Both the position numbers and the translations under genes were made by a program. DNA of 9,918 nt. Source: Phenylobacterium sp. Its GTDB lineage: Bacteria; Pseudomonadota; Alphaproteobacteria; Caulobacterales; Caulobacteraceae. A model generated the notes under the pieces. That model was not told where the DNA came from, did no database searches, and saw only the letters and a list, made by a program, of their open reading frames with translations. Of the stretch, positions 1-8,600 are shown piece after piece; positions within the stretch are counted from its first letter, which is position 1; every line of letters begins with the position of its first letter. Location: positions 1 through 9,918 of the forward strand of contig JAQVDF010000033.1 in the NCBI GenBank assembly GCA_028698405.1, given 5' to 3'.

Positions 1-2
1 CC

Positions 3-371
3 GAGCGGGCTCTGGCCATCTTCCCAGCCGGCCGGCTGGCCAGGCGCGCGCCCGACGGCACGCTGGCCGACCCGCCGTGGATGACCACCGCGCTGTCCGT
101 CGCCCGCAAGTACGACGCCCAGGTCGTGCCGGTGCACGTCGCCGGCCCCTGGTCGACGCTGTTCCACCTGTTCAACCGCCTCTCGGCCGAGCTGCGGGAC
201 ATCACCCTGTTCCACGAGCTCTTGAACAAGCAGGGCCGCCGGTTTTCGCTGATCTTCGGTCCGCCGATCCCGCCCGGCGTGCTGGACCCCGACGCCGGCA
301 AGGCGACGCTCGAGCTGAAGCGCTATGTGGAGCGGGTGCTGCCCAACGAGCCGGACCGCCCCTTCGCATGA
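3..371 (+). CDS. Lysophospholipid acyltransferase-like protein, C-terminal part (PlsC superfamily, 'putative hemolysin' type)
   Basis: The reading frame is open from the left edge and ends at TGA 369-371, leaving 122 visible residues with the start outside the window. It begins inside the acyltransferase core: IFPAG (visible residues 6-10) fits the acyl-acceptor-binding block of PlsC-type enzymes, and VVPV (41-44) fits the following hydrophobic block. The stretch LRDITLFHELLNKQG and then FGPPIPP resembles the C-terminal region of proteins annotated as putative hemolysin or OlsA-like acyltransferase. Family members transfer acyl chains to lysophospholipids or lyso-ornithine lipids at the inner membrane. 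The true substrate cannot be told here because the HxxxxD catalytic motif lies upstream. Its stop overlaps the tsaE start (ATGA), so the two are probably translated from one message. The family is fairly sure; the substrate is open. Confidence 0.78.
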   Translation, partial: ERALAIFPAGRLARRAPDGTLADPPWMTTALSVARKYDAQVVPVHVAGPWSTLFHLFNRLSAELRDITLFHELLNKQGRRFSLIFGPPIPPGVLDPDAGKATLELKRYVERVLPNEPDRPFA

Positions 372-847
372 TCCTGAACGCCGAGACCGAACTGCGCCTG
401 GCCGGCGAGGCCGACACCGCGCGCCTGGGCGCAGCGCTGGCGAGCGCGCTGCGGGCGGGCGAGGCGATCTGCCTCTACGGCCCTCTCGGGGCGGGCAAGT
501 CCACCCTGGCGCGGGCGCTGATTCGGGCCCGCACGGGTCCCGACGAGGACGTGCCGAGCCCCACCTTCACCCTGGTGCAGTTCTACGAGGGCGACGGCCT
601 TGCGATCGCCCATTTCGATCTCTACCGCCTGGCTTCGCCGGACGAGGCGTACGAGATCGGCCTCGAGGAGGCGCTGGACGACGGTGCGGTGCTGATCGAA
701 TGGCCCGAGCGGCTGGGCGACGCGCTTCCGCCGCATCGACTTGAAGTGCGGATCACGCCAGAACCGGCAGCGGACGACAGCGTGCGGCGCGTGCGGCTGA
801 TCCCGCATGGCGCCTGGGAGGGTCGAAGGGTTGAGTTCGGATCGTGA
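368..847 (+). CDS. tsaE: tRNA t6A37 biosynthesis ATPase TsaE
   Basis: This 159-residue protein has the usual length for TsaE (YjeE), the cytoplasmic P-loop ATPase that works with TsaB and TsaD to place the threonylcarbamoyl group on A37 of ANN-decoding tRNAs. Visible motifs are the Walker A loop GPLGAGKST at residues 38-46, the conserved SPTFTLV segment at 64-70, HFDLYRL at 82-88 around the Walker B position, and LIEWPERL at 109-116 with the family tryptophan W112. The ATG at 368 overlaps the upstream stop as ATGA. The frame is open further upstream, but that sequence is a shadow of the acyltransferase gene. No strong ribosome site is seen, which fits coupled translation. The 3' end overlaps the kinase gene by 17 bases. 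TsaB and TsaD are not in the window. Confidence 0.95.
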   Translation: MILNAETELRLAGEADTARLGAALASALRAGEAICLYGPLGAGKSTLARALIRARTGPDEDVPSPTFTLVQFYEGDGLAIAHFDLYRLASPDEAYEIGLEEALDDGAVLIEWPERLGDALPPHRLEVRITPEPAADDSVRRVRLIPHGAWEGRRVEFGS

Positions 848-1919
848 GGCGCTGAAAGCCGATTTCCTGGCCCGCCACGGGCTGGCCGACGCGCGGCGCG
901 AGCCGCTGGCCGGCGACGCCTCGACCCGCCGCTACGAGCGCCTGCGCCGTCCCGACGGGACCAGCCTGATCTTCATGGACCAGCCGCCGGTGGAGAGCGC
1001 CCCCTGCCCGCCGGACGCCACCCCCGAGCAACGCAAGGCGGCCGGCTACAACGCCCGCGCCCGGCTCGCCGCCGGCCGGGTGGACGCCTTCATCGCCACC
1101 GCCGAGTGGCTGCGGTCCCAGGGTCTGTCGGCCCCCCACATCGTCGCCCACGACGCCGCCGAGGGGCTCGCCGTGCTGGAGGACCTGGGCGACGACCTCT
1201 ACGCCCGGCTGATCGAGAAGGGGCTGGACGAAGGCCCGCTCTACGACGCCGCCGTCGACGCGCTCGCCGCCATTCACGCAGCCAGCCCGCCCGAGGTGCT
1301 GACCCACGAGGGGGTGAGCTGGCCGCTACTGACCTACGACGACCTCGCCCTGCAAACGGGCGGGGAGATGTTCCTCGAGTGGTGGCCCAAGTACGCGGGC
1401 CTTGCGCCCTTCCCCGACGAGGCTGTCGCCGAATGGGAAGCGCTGTGGGCCCCGATCCGCGCCCGCGGCGAGGCGCAGGCCTCGGTGTTCTGCCACCGCG
1501 ACTACCACGCCGAGAACCTGATCTGGCTGCCGCAGCGGCCGGGCCCCCAGCGGGTCGGCATGCTGGACTTTCAGGACGCGGTGCGCGCCCACCCGGCCTG
1601 GGACTTCTCCATGCTGCTGCACGACGCCCGCCGGGACGTGTCGCCGGAGCGGGAGAAACAGGCCCTCGACCGCTACCTGTCGATCCGCAGCGACCTCGAT
1701 CGCGAGGCCTTCCTGGCCGACTACCACGCGCTGGGCGCGCTCAACATGGCGCGCATCCTGTTCATCTTCGCCCGCCAGGTCGCCGGCTACGGCCGGCCGC
1801 GCTACGAGGCCTTCATGCCCAGGACCTGGCGCTACCTGAACCGCTGCCTGGCCGCGCCCGAACTGGCGCCGGTGAAGGGCTGGTTCGACGTCTGGGTCCC
1901 CGCAGAGGCGCGCCGGTGA
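831..1919 (+). CDS. amgK: N-acetylmuramate/N-acetylglucosamine kinase, AmgK type (phosphotransferase family)
   Basis: This is an aminoglycoside-phosphotransferase-fold kinase of 362 residues. CHRDYHAEN (H222, D224, N229) supplies the catalytic HxDxxxxN motif and DFQD (246-249) the metal-binding aspartate. The N-terminal REPLAGDAS followed by RRYERL is typical of the AmgK subgroup. AmgK phosphorylates the anomeric carbon of MurNAc and GlcNAc recovered from cell-wall turnover. The adjacent MurU-type gene, which would use the product, supports this role over antibiotic modification. I chose TTG 831: GGGAGG at 817-822 sits 8 bases before it, and the protein then begins just before the family's first helix. 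ATG 807 in the same frame would add 8 residues and deepen the overlap with tsaE, with a poorer ribosome site. The stop overlaps the next start (GTGA). Function is inferred from motif and neighbour, not substrate evidence. Confidence 0.88.
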   Translation: MSSDREALKADFLARHGLADARREPLAGDASTRRYERLRRPDGTSLIFMDQPPVESAPCPPDATPEQRKAAGYNARARLAAGRVDAFIATAEWLRSQGLSAPHIVAHDAAEGLAVLEDLGDDLYARLIEKGLDEGPLYDAAVDALAAIHAASPPEVLTHEGVSWPLLTYDDLALQTGGEMFLEWWPKYAGLAPFPDEAVAEWEALWAPIRARGEAQASVFCHRDYHAENLIWLPQRPGPQRVGMLDFQDAVRAHPAWDFSMLLHDARRDVSPEREKQALDRYLSIRSDLDREAFLADYHALGALNMARILFIFARQVAGYGRPRYEAFMPRTWRYLNRCLAAPELAPVKGWFDVWVPAEARR

Positions 1920-2629
1920 CGCCGGGACCCAAGCGCGCGATGGTGCTGGCCGCGGGGTTGGGCACCCGCATGCGGCCGCTCACCGACACCACCACCAAGG
2001 CGCTGATCACGGTCGGCGGAAAGGCGCTGATCGACCACGTGCTCGACCGGCTCGCCGAGGCCGGCGTGGAGGAGGCGGTGGTCAACGTCCACCATTTCGC
2101 GGACCAAGTGGAGGCCCACCTGGCGGCGCGCGCCTTCCCGCGCATCAGCATCAGCGACGAGCGGGCCGAGCTGCTGGACAGCGGCGGCGGCATCCAGCAC
2201 GCCCGCCCCCTGCTGGGCGAGGACCCGATCTTCGTCGCCAACATCGATTCCATCTGGATCGAGGGGAAGACTCCGGCGCTGGAGTCGCTGAAGCGGGTCT
2301 GGGACCCCGCGAAGATGGATGTCGCCCTGCTGCTGGTCCCGCGCGGCCAGGGCATCGGCTTCGAGGGCCCGCGCGGCTTCTTCATGGACGCCGAGGGCCG
2401 GCTGACCCACTCGGCCGAGCCGGAGCCGCCGACCCCCTACGCCAACGTCGGCTTCCAGATCATCAAGCCGGAGGTGCTGGACGGGGCCGGCGAAGGCGCC
2501 TTCTCGATGGTGCCGATCTGGCGGGACCTGGCCGCCCGCGGCCGGCTCTACGGGGCGGTGATGGACGCCTTCTGGATGCACGTGGGCGACCCGGCCGCGA
2601 GGGAGGCGGCGGAGGCGCGCCTGAGATGA
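1916..2629 (+). CDS. murU: N-acetylmuramate alpha-1-phosphate uridylyltransferase, MurU type (sugar nucleotidyltransferase)
   Basis: This 237-residue single-domain nucleotidyltransferase is close in size to known MurU proteins and lacks the C-terminal left-handed beta-helix of GlmU. Residues 11-23 (LAAGLGTRMRPLT) with K28 form the nucleotide-binding signature. DSGGGI (88-93) contacts the base and sugar in this family. D111 in ANIDSIW and D225 in HVGDP fit the two metal-binding aspartates. MurU turns MurNAc-alpha-1-phosphate and UTP into UDP-MurNAc, bypassing MurA, the fosfomycin target. Automated annotation often names such proteins mannose-1-phosphate guanylyltransferase; placement directly after an AmgK-type kinase makes MurU the better call. 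The start is GTG 1916 in a GTGA overlap, with AGAGG at 1904-1908 as ribosome site. The frame is open upstream, but that is a shadow of amgK. The phosphatase MupP is not in the window. Confidence 0.87.
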   Translation: MTPGPKRAMVLAAGLGTRMRPLTDTTTKALITVGGKALIDHVLDRLAEAGVEEAVVNVHHFADQVEAHLAARAFPRISISDERAELLDSGGGIQHARPLLGEDPIFVANIDSIWIEGKTPALESLKRVWDPAKMDVALLLVPRGQGIGFEGPRGFFMDAEGRLTHSAEPEPPTPYANVGFQIIKPEVLDGAGEGAFSMVPIWRDLAARGRLYGAVMDAFWMHVGDPAAREAAEARLR

Positions 2630-4206
2630 GCGCGGCGGCGATCTTCGGCGGCCCGGGTCCGCAGTGGTTCAGCATCCCGGCCCACCGCCCGTTCGCCGAG
2701 GATCTGGCGCGCGGCCTCTGGGAGGCGCTGATCGCCGAGGGGCCCGAAGCGCTCGCCCAGGCGGTCGTGCTGACCCCCACCCGGCGCGGCGCGCGGGCGC
2801 TGAGCGACGCCTTCCTCAAGGCCGCCGGGACCCGCGCCCTGCTGCCGCCGCAGATCCTGCCGCTGGGTGACCTCGACGAGGGCGAGCCGCCGTTCGAGCC
2901 GGGCGACCTGGCGCTCGACCTGCCGGCCGCCATCGACCCGCTGCGCCGCCGCTTCGAGCTCACCGGCCTCGTCAAGGCGCACGAGGGGCTGCTGAGCCGC
3001 GAGCTGGACGCCGTCGCCGCCCTGGAGCTGGCCGACGCCCTGGGCGGCTTCCTCGACAGCCTGCAGATCGAGGAGATCTCCGCCGCCGACGGCCTCGCCG
3101 AGCTGGTGGAGGACGACCTCGCCGAGCACTGGCGGATCTCCCGCACCTTCCTGGAGGCGGCGCTGGAGGACTGGCCCAGGCGCCTCGCCGAACTCGGCCT
3201 GGTGGACGTCAGCCAGCGCCGGGTGCAGCTGTTGCGCGCCCTGGCCGAGAAGTGGACCGCCGAGCCGCCGTCCGGACGGCTGCTCGCCGCAGGCTCGACC
3301 GGCACGGCTCCAGCCACCGCCGACCTGCTGGCGGTGATCGCGCGGGCCCCTCAGGGCTGCGTCGTGCTGCCTGGACTGGACGAACACCTGGCCGACAGCG
3401 CCTGGGCGCAGGTCGAGGAACAGCACCCGCAAGGGGCCATGAAGCGGTTGCTGGACCGCGCCGGGATCGAACGTGGCGAGGTCGCCGTCTGGCCGGCCTC
3501 CCGGCCCCACCTGCAGCTGGGCCACTGGCGGCGGCGGGTGATAAACGAGGCGCTGCGTCCGGCCGAGGCGACCGCCGACTGGCTGAACGTCATCGGCGAG
3601 CTGGCCGGCGAGGGCCCCGGCCAGCCGGGCGTCACCATCGCCCGCGGCTTCGAGGGAATGAGCCTGGTCTCCGCCCGCAGCGAAGAGGAGGCGGCCACCG
3701 TCGCCTCCCTGCTGCTGCGCGAGGCGCTGGAGACGCCGGGGATGACGGCCGCCCTGGTCTCGCCCGACCAGGCCCTGTCGCGGCGCGTCGCCGCCCGGCT
3801 GGCCCGCTGGGGCATCGCGCCGGACTCCTCGGCCGGCGAAGCCCTTGCCGGGCGCCGCTGCGGGGTGCTGGCCCACCTCTTGGCCCGCGCCGCCGCCGAC
3901 CCGCTGGACCCGGTGCTGTTGCTGGGCCTGCTCAAGCATCCCTTCACCCGCCTGGGCCTGAGCCGCGAGCTGCTGGAAGCGTTGGCCGTCGCGCTCGAGG
4001 AGAATGGCCTGCGCGGCGCCCGCCCGCAGAGCTGGGAGGCGCTGGAGCGGCGGCTCGCCGGCAAGGGCGCCGACGCCTGCGATCTGTCCGTTCGGCTGCG
4101 CGCGGCGCTCGAGGGCCTGACCGCCCCCTTCTTGGACGGCCCCGCCCGGCCCGCCGCGGCGGCCGAGGCGCTGGCCCGCGCCATGGAGGCCTTCGCCGCC
4201 GACTAG
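2626..4206 (+). CDS. addB: AddB N-terminal fragment (inactivated helicase-like half), as the sequence stands
   Basis: If the amber codon is real and obeyed, this is the polypeptide made from the normal start: 526 residues ending FAAD. It covers the N-terminal helicase-like region, whose role in AddAB is structural and DNA-binding (including Chi reading in characterised systems) rather than ATP hydrolysis. It lacks the whole nuclease domain. Codon use and base composition look the same as downstream, giving no sign of older decay. See the full-length entry for the intact frame. Confidence 0.55.
   Translation: MSAAAIFGGPGPQWFSIPAHRPFAEDLARGLWEALIAEGPEALAQAVVLTPTRRGARALSDAFLKAAGTRALLPPQILPLGDLDEGEPPFEPGDLALDLPAAIDPLRRRFELTGLVKAHEGLLSRELDAVAALELADALGGFLDSLQIEEISAADGLAELVEDDLAEHWRISRTFLEAALEDWPRRLAELGLVDVSQRRVQLLRALAEKWTAEPPSGRLLAAGSTGTAPATADLLAVIARAPQGCVVLPGLDEHLADSAWAQVEEQHPQGAMKRLLDRAGIERGEVAVWPASRPHLQLGHWRRRVINEALRPAEATADWLNVIGELAGEGPGQPGVTIARGFEGMSLVSARSEEEAATVASLLLREALETPGMTAALVSPDQALSRRVAARLARWGIAPDSSAGEALAGRRCGVLAHLLARAAADPLDPVLLLGLLKHPFTRLGLSRELLEALAVALEENGLRGARPQSWEALERRLAGKGADACDLSVRLRAALEGLTAPFLDGPARPAAAAEALARAMEAFAAD
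4204..4206 (+). other. In-frame TAG (amber) codon inside addB
   Basis: The codons before it read FAAD and those after it read TGATGELWGG, all in one frame. TAG is one base from TGG, CAG, GAG, AAG, TCG, TTG and others, so a single substitution explains it, but which sense codon was ancestral cannot be told without relatives. It forms a CTAG tetranucleotide; I noticed no other CTAG in the window. The seven genuine gene ends I can place (acyltransferase, tsaE, amgK, murU, addB, addA, trxA) all use TGA, so TAG is also out of keeping as a natural gene end here. Confidence 0.9.
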
Positions 4207-4251
4207 ACGGGCGCCACCGGCGAACTCTGGGGCGGGAACGGGGGCGAGGCG

Positions 4252-5634
4252 ATGAGCCGGCTGCTCGCCGGGCTGATCCACGAGTCCGCCGGGCTGCCGC
4301 CCACCGGCGCCGACCGCTTCGCCGACCTGCTGGACGCCCTGATGGCCGCCGAGACGGTGCGGACCGGCGGGGCGACCCACCCGCGCCTGCGGATCCTCGG
4401 CGCCATCGAGGCCAGGCTGGTGCGCGCCGACCGGCTGATCGTCGCGGGACTCGAGGAGGGTGTCTGGCCGAAGGGCGCGCCGCTCGATCCCTTCCTGTCG
4501 CGGCCGATGCGCCGGAAGCTCGGCCTGCCGCCGCCGGAACGCCGCATCGGCCTTGCCGCACACGACTTCGCCCAGGCCGCCTGCGCCCCCGACGTCGTGC
4601 TGCTGCACGCCGAGCGGCGCGAGGGCGCGCCGGCGGTGAAGTCGCGCTGGCTGTGGCGGCTGGAGACCCTGGCCAAGGGGGCCGGCGTGGAAATCCCCGG
4701 CCGGCCGGAGCTGCTGGCCTGGGCCCGCGCCCTGGACGCCCCCGGCCCCTACTCGCCCGCGAGGCGCCCGGCGCCGGTCCCGCCGGTCGAGCACAGGCCG
4801 CGCGAGATGTTCGTCACCCGCGTGGAGACCCTGACCCGCGACCCCTACGCCGTCTGGGCGCGGGACATCCTCAAGCTCTACCCGCTCGACCGGCCCGACG
4901 AGGCGGTCGAGGCGCGCGCGCGCGGCACGGCGATCCACAAGGCCTTCGAGATCTTCTCCACCGAACACGCCGGCCCGCTGCCGGACGACGCGGCGCAGAT
5001 CTTCGAAAGGCTCTATCTCGACGCCCTCGTCGAGGCCGGCATGCCCGCCGAGGCGCTGGTGCGCGAGGCGGCCCTGGCCCGCGAGGCCGCCGCCTGGGTG
5101 ATCGAGCTGGAGCGCGACCGCCGCGACGGCCGCGTCATCCACATCGAGCAGCAGGGCGAGCTGACCATCGACGCGCCCGCCGGACCCTTCACGCTCAAGG
5201 CTCGCGCCGACCGCATCGAGGTCACCGCCGACGGGTTCGGCCACGTGCTGGACTACAAGACCGGCAAGGCGCCCTCGAAGAAGGAGGTTGCGACCGGGTT
5301 CTCGCCGCAGCTCACCCTGACCGCCGCCATCCTGGCCGGCGGGGGCTTCGACGGGCTGGGCCGGCCGACGCCCGGCGACCTCGCCTACCTGGAGATCACC
5401 GGCCGCAAGCCCGCCGGCAGGGTCGAGGTGCGGGCCGCCGCGGGGCCGGACGCGCAGGACGCCGCCGCCAAGGCGCTGGCGGGCCTGGCCGAGCTCGTCG
5501 CCCGCTTCGACAATCCCGCCCAGCCCTACCTCTCGCGGGTCGCGCCGCAGTTCGTGAAGGCCCGCATCAGCGACTACGACCACCTGGCCCGCGTCTTCGA
5601 ATGGTCCACCAGCGGCGAGGATGGCGAGGAATGA
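4252..5634 (+). CDS. addB: AddB C-terminal fragment with the RecB-type nuclease domain, possible restart product
   Basis: The frame resumes after the amber codon, and its first ATG (codon 543 of the full gene) is at 4252, 45 bases beyond the stop. From there 460 residues run to TGA 5632-5634. This part carries the segment THPRLRILGAIEARLVRADR, the EGVWP motif and the whole nuclease site (H, D, D, K of the full-length entry). The G-run at 4240-4244 is a weak ribosome site, so restart is possible but not strongly signalled. It is almost certainly not an independent gene: residues just before the ATG (TGATGELW) also read as AddB. The last 100 residues have no cysteine, so the iron-sulfur cluster seen in Bacillus AddB is absent. 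Confidence 0.5.
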   Translation: MSRLLAGLIHESAGLPPTGADRFADLLDALMAAETVRTGGATHPRLRILGAIEARLVRADRLIVAGLEEGVWPKGAPLDPFLSRPMRRKLGLPPPERRIGLAAHDFAQAACAPDVVLLHAERREGAPAVKSRWLWRLETLAKGAGVEIPGRPELLAWARALDAPGPYSPARRPAPVPPVEHRPREMFVTRVETLTRDPYAVWARDILKLYPLDRPDEAVEARARGTAIHKAFEIFSTEHAGPLPDDAAQIFERLYLDALVEAGMPAEALVREAALAREAAAWVIELERDRRDGRVIHIEQQGELTIDAPAGPFTLKARADRIEVTADGFGHVLDYKTGKAPSKKEVATGFSPQLTLTAAILAGGGFDGLGRPTPGDLAYLEITGRKPAGRVEVRAAAGPDAQDAAAKALAGLAELVARFDNPAQPYLSRVAPQFVKARISDYDHLARVFEWSTSGEDGEE

Positions 5635-5652
5635 GCCGTGTGAGGGACGCCG

Positions 5653-8600
5653 ATGGGTGAGGTGATCCACCTGGCGGAACCCGACCCGCAGCGGCGGGCG
5701 GCGGACCCGACGCTGTCGGCCTTCGTCACCGCCAACGCCGGCTCGGGCAAGACCAAGACGCTGATCGACCGGGTGGCCCGACTGCTGCTGGCGGGCGCGA
5801 CGCCGGAGACCATCCTGTGCGTCACCTACACCAAGGCCGCGGCCGCCGAGATGCAGCGGCGGCTGTTCGATCTCCTTGGCGGCTGGTCGGTGGCGAGCGA
5901 CGAGACCCTGCGCGCCGACCTCGCCAAGCTGCAGGGCCGCCAGCCCTCCGACTACGATTCCAAGCACCTGTCCGAGGCCCGGGCGCTGTTCGCCCGCGCC
6001 CTGGAGACCCCGGGCGGGCTGAAGATCCAGACCATCCACGCCTTCTGCGAGAAGCTGCTGCGGCGCTTCCCGGTCGAGGCGGGCGTCTCGCCGGGCTTCA
6101 AGGTGCTGGACGATGCGGCCTCCGCCGCCGTCGCCGAGGCGGCCCGCCGGGCCGTGGCGCGCGAGGCGCTGAAGCCGGGGCTGCTGGCCGAGGCCTACGC
6201 CCGCTTCTCGGTGGCCCTGGACTTCGGCAGCTTCCAGGAAATGTTCCGGGCCTTCGAGGCCAGGCGCGGCGCCATCGCCGCCTACATCGACAAGTGCGGC
6301 GGCCTCGCCGGCGTGCCGAAGGCGGTGGCGGGGGCCTGCGGTCTCGACGGGCTGCTCGACGCCGAACAGGTGGAAGCCGAGGCGCTGTCGCCGCCCGCGA
6401 TCGACGCCGCCGCCTGGCGCTGGGCCGCCGAGGGCCTCTCGAAGGGCAGCGAAAAGACCGACGTCCCTAACGGCCTGAAGGCGGCGCAGGTGGCCGAGGC
6501 CGCCGCGCGCGGCGAGAGCCGCCCCGAGCTCGTCCGCGAGATCCTGTTCACCAAGGCCGGCGAGCCGAAGAAGACCTGCGCCACCAAGCAGGTGGACCCG
6601 GCCGTCTGCGAGTTCCTGAAGGCCGAGCAGGCGCGGCTGGAAGCGGCCTTCGAGACGGCAAGGCGGGCGCGGGTGGCCGAGGACACCGTCTACGCCCTCA
6701 CCCTCGCCTGGTTCTACGTGCAGGCCCACGCGGCCGAGAAAGCGCGTTCCGGCGGCCTCGACTTCGCAGACCTCATCGAGCGCAGCTGCGCCCTGCTGGC
6801 CAGTGAGCCGGCGGCGGCCTGGGTGCTCTACAAGCTGGACGGCGGCATCGACCACATCCTGGTGGACGAGGCCCAGGACACCGCGCCCGACCAGTGGCGG
6901 ATCGTCCGCGCCCTGACCGGCGAGTTCTTCGCCGGCGGCGAGCGGCGCAGCGGGCAGCGGCTGGAACGCAACATCTTCGTCGTCGGCGACGAGAAGCAGT
7001 CGATCTACTCCTTCCAGGGCGCCCAGCCGGAGCTGCTGATCCACGAGTTTGAATTCCACCGGCAACGGGCGAGCGGCGCCGGCTACCGCTTCGAGCGGGT
7101 GGACCTCCTGGCCTCCTGGCGCTCAACGCCGCAGGTCCTCTCCTTCGTCGACGCGACCTTCTCCCCGCCCGAGCTGGCCGAGGCCATCCTGCCGCGCGCC
7201 TCGGCCGAGAAGATCGAGCACCGGGCGATGCGCGCCGAACACGCCGGCTGCGTCGACATCTGGCCGCTGGAGCAGGAGGCGAAGGGCGCCGAGCGCGAGG
7301 CCTGGGACGCCCCGCTCGACGCCGAGAGCGAGACCAGCGCCAACCGGCGCCTGGCCGAACGGATCGCCGCCGAGATCGCCGCCCTGATCGAGCGCGGCGA
7401 TGCGGTCTTCGACCCCCGCATCGAACGGGACGACGGGGGCCGCGGCGACTGGCGGCCGGCTACGGCCGGCGACGTACTGATCCTGGTGCGCCGCCGCAAG
7501 GCGCTGTTCGAGGACATCCTGCGGGCGCTGAAGCGGCGGGGCATTCCTGTGGCCGGCGCCGACCGGCTGGCGCTGTCCGAGCACATCGCTTTCGACGACC
7601 TGCTGGCGCTGGCGCGCTTCGTCCGCTTCCCGCGCGACGAGCTGACCCTGGCGGCGCTGCTGCGCAGCCCGTTCTGCGACGTCTCCGACGACAGCCTCTA
7701 CGACCTGGCTCACGGCCGCGGGCGCGAGAATCTGTGGGCCAGGCTGCGCCGGCGGGCCGACGAGCGCGACGAGTGGCGCGCGGTGCGCGACTTCCTGCAG
7801 GCCTCCCTCGACGAAGCGCAGGTGCGCCGCCCCTTCGAGTTCTACGCCCGCCTGCTGACCCTTTCGGGACCCGACGGCCGGACGATGCGCCAGCGGCTGC
7901 TGACCCGGCTGGGCGGTGAGGCCGAGGACGTGCTCGACGAGTTCCTGGCCCAGGTGCTGGCCGCCGAGGGCCGCGGGGTGCACGAGCTGGAGGGCCTGGC
8001 CGCCGCTTTCGCCGGCCTCGACATCACCGTGAAGCGCGAGATGGAGGCCGGCCGCGACGAAGTGCGGGTGATGACCGCCCACGGCGCCAAGGGCCTGGAG
8101 GCGCCGATCGTCTTCCTGCCCGAGACCACCCTGACCCGCGCCGCCCGCGGCTCTCCGCTGATGGAGACCGAGAAGGGCGGCTTCCTCTGGTGCGCCTCGG
8201 CGGCCAACGACTGCGAGGCCTCGGCCGCCGCCCGCGAGCGCCGCGCCAAGCGCGAGGAGCAGGAGGCGTACCGCCTGCTCTACGTGGCCCTGACCCGCGC
8301 CCGCGACCGGCTGGTGCTGTGCGGCCGCGCGCCGGCCGGCGCCAAGCCCGAGAACATCAAGGGCTGGTGGGGGGCGGTCGACGCCGCCTTCCGCCACGCC
8401 CACATCGAGCCGCACGTGCGCGAAGTGGCCGTGGGTGACATGGTCGTCCGCCGCTACGGCCCCGACCCGAAACAGCTCGGCAAGGCCCGCCGCGACGAGG
8501 CGGCCGCCGCGCCGCTCCCGGACTGGGCGCGCCGGAGCGCCGAGCCCGAGGCCTTCGCCCGCTACGCCCCGCCCTCGACCCTGGGGGACGAGGCCCGCGC

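Larger units (their letters stand above)
2626..5634 (+). pseudogene. addB: Double-strand break repair protein AddB, interrupted by an in-frame amber codon
   Basis: Reading straight through, this frame encodes about 1002 residues, near the usual length of alphaproteobacterial AddB, the partner of AddA in the RecBCD-like complex that resects double-strand breaks. The N-terminal part resembles a superfamily 1 helicase but, as known for this subgroup, has no Walker A (LTPTRRGARAL near residue 50 stands in its place). The C-terminal part is a RecB-type nuclease: H771 in GTAIHKAF, D862 in ADRIEV, D876 and K878 in DYKTG. Codon 527 (4204-4206) is TAG, yet AddB-like sequence continues in the same frame with no shift. 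ATG 2626 overlaps the murU stop, with GGAGG at 2611-2615. addA follows 18 bases after the final TGA. Family identity is sure. Whether the gene is truly broken, misread or read through is open. Confidence 0.85.

Noticed and set aside
831..1919. Aminoglycoside resistance gene
   Set aside because: The phosphotransferase fold is shared, but the N-terminal AmgK-like segment, the adjacent MurU-type gene and the housekeeping cluster point to cell-wall sugar salvage.
4204..4206. Recoding of TAG as an amino acid across the genome
   Set aside because: Only one in-frame TAG is seen, no pyrrolysine or suppressor machinery is in the window, and a single-base change or read error is a simpler explanation.
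3252..5660. An 802-codon open frame on the plus strand, overlapping addB in another frame and spanning the amber site
   Set aside because: The product is dominated by arginine, glycine, alanine and proline, typical of an out-of-frame shadow of GC-rich coding sequence. It offers no frameshift alternative, because AddB sequence stays in its own frame on both sides of the stop.
2548..7065. A 1505-codon open frame on the minus strand, antisense to addB and addA
   Set aside because: Its translation is low-complexity, rich in G, R, Q and A with no recognisable motif. Long stop-free antisense frames are expected opposite GC-rich genes with G/C at third positions, and it runs across two well-identified genes.
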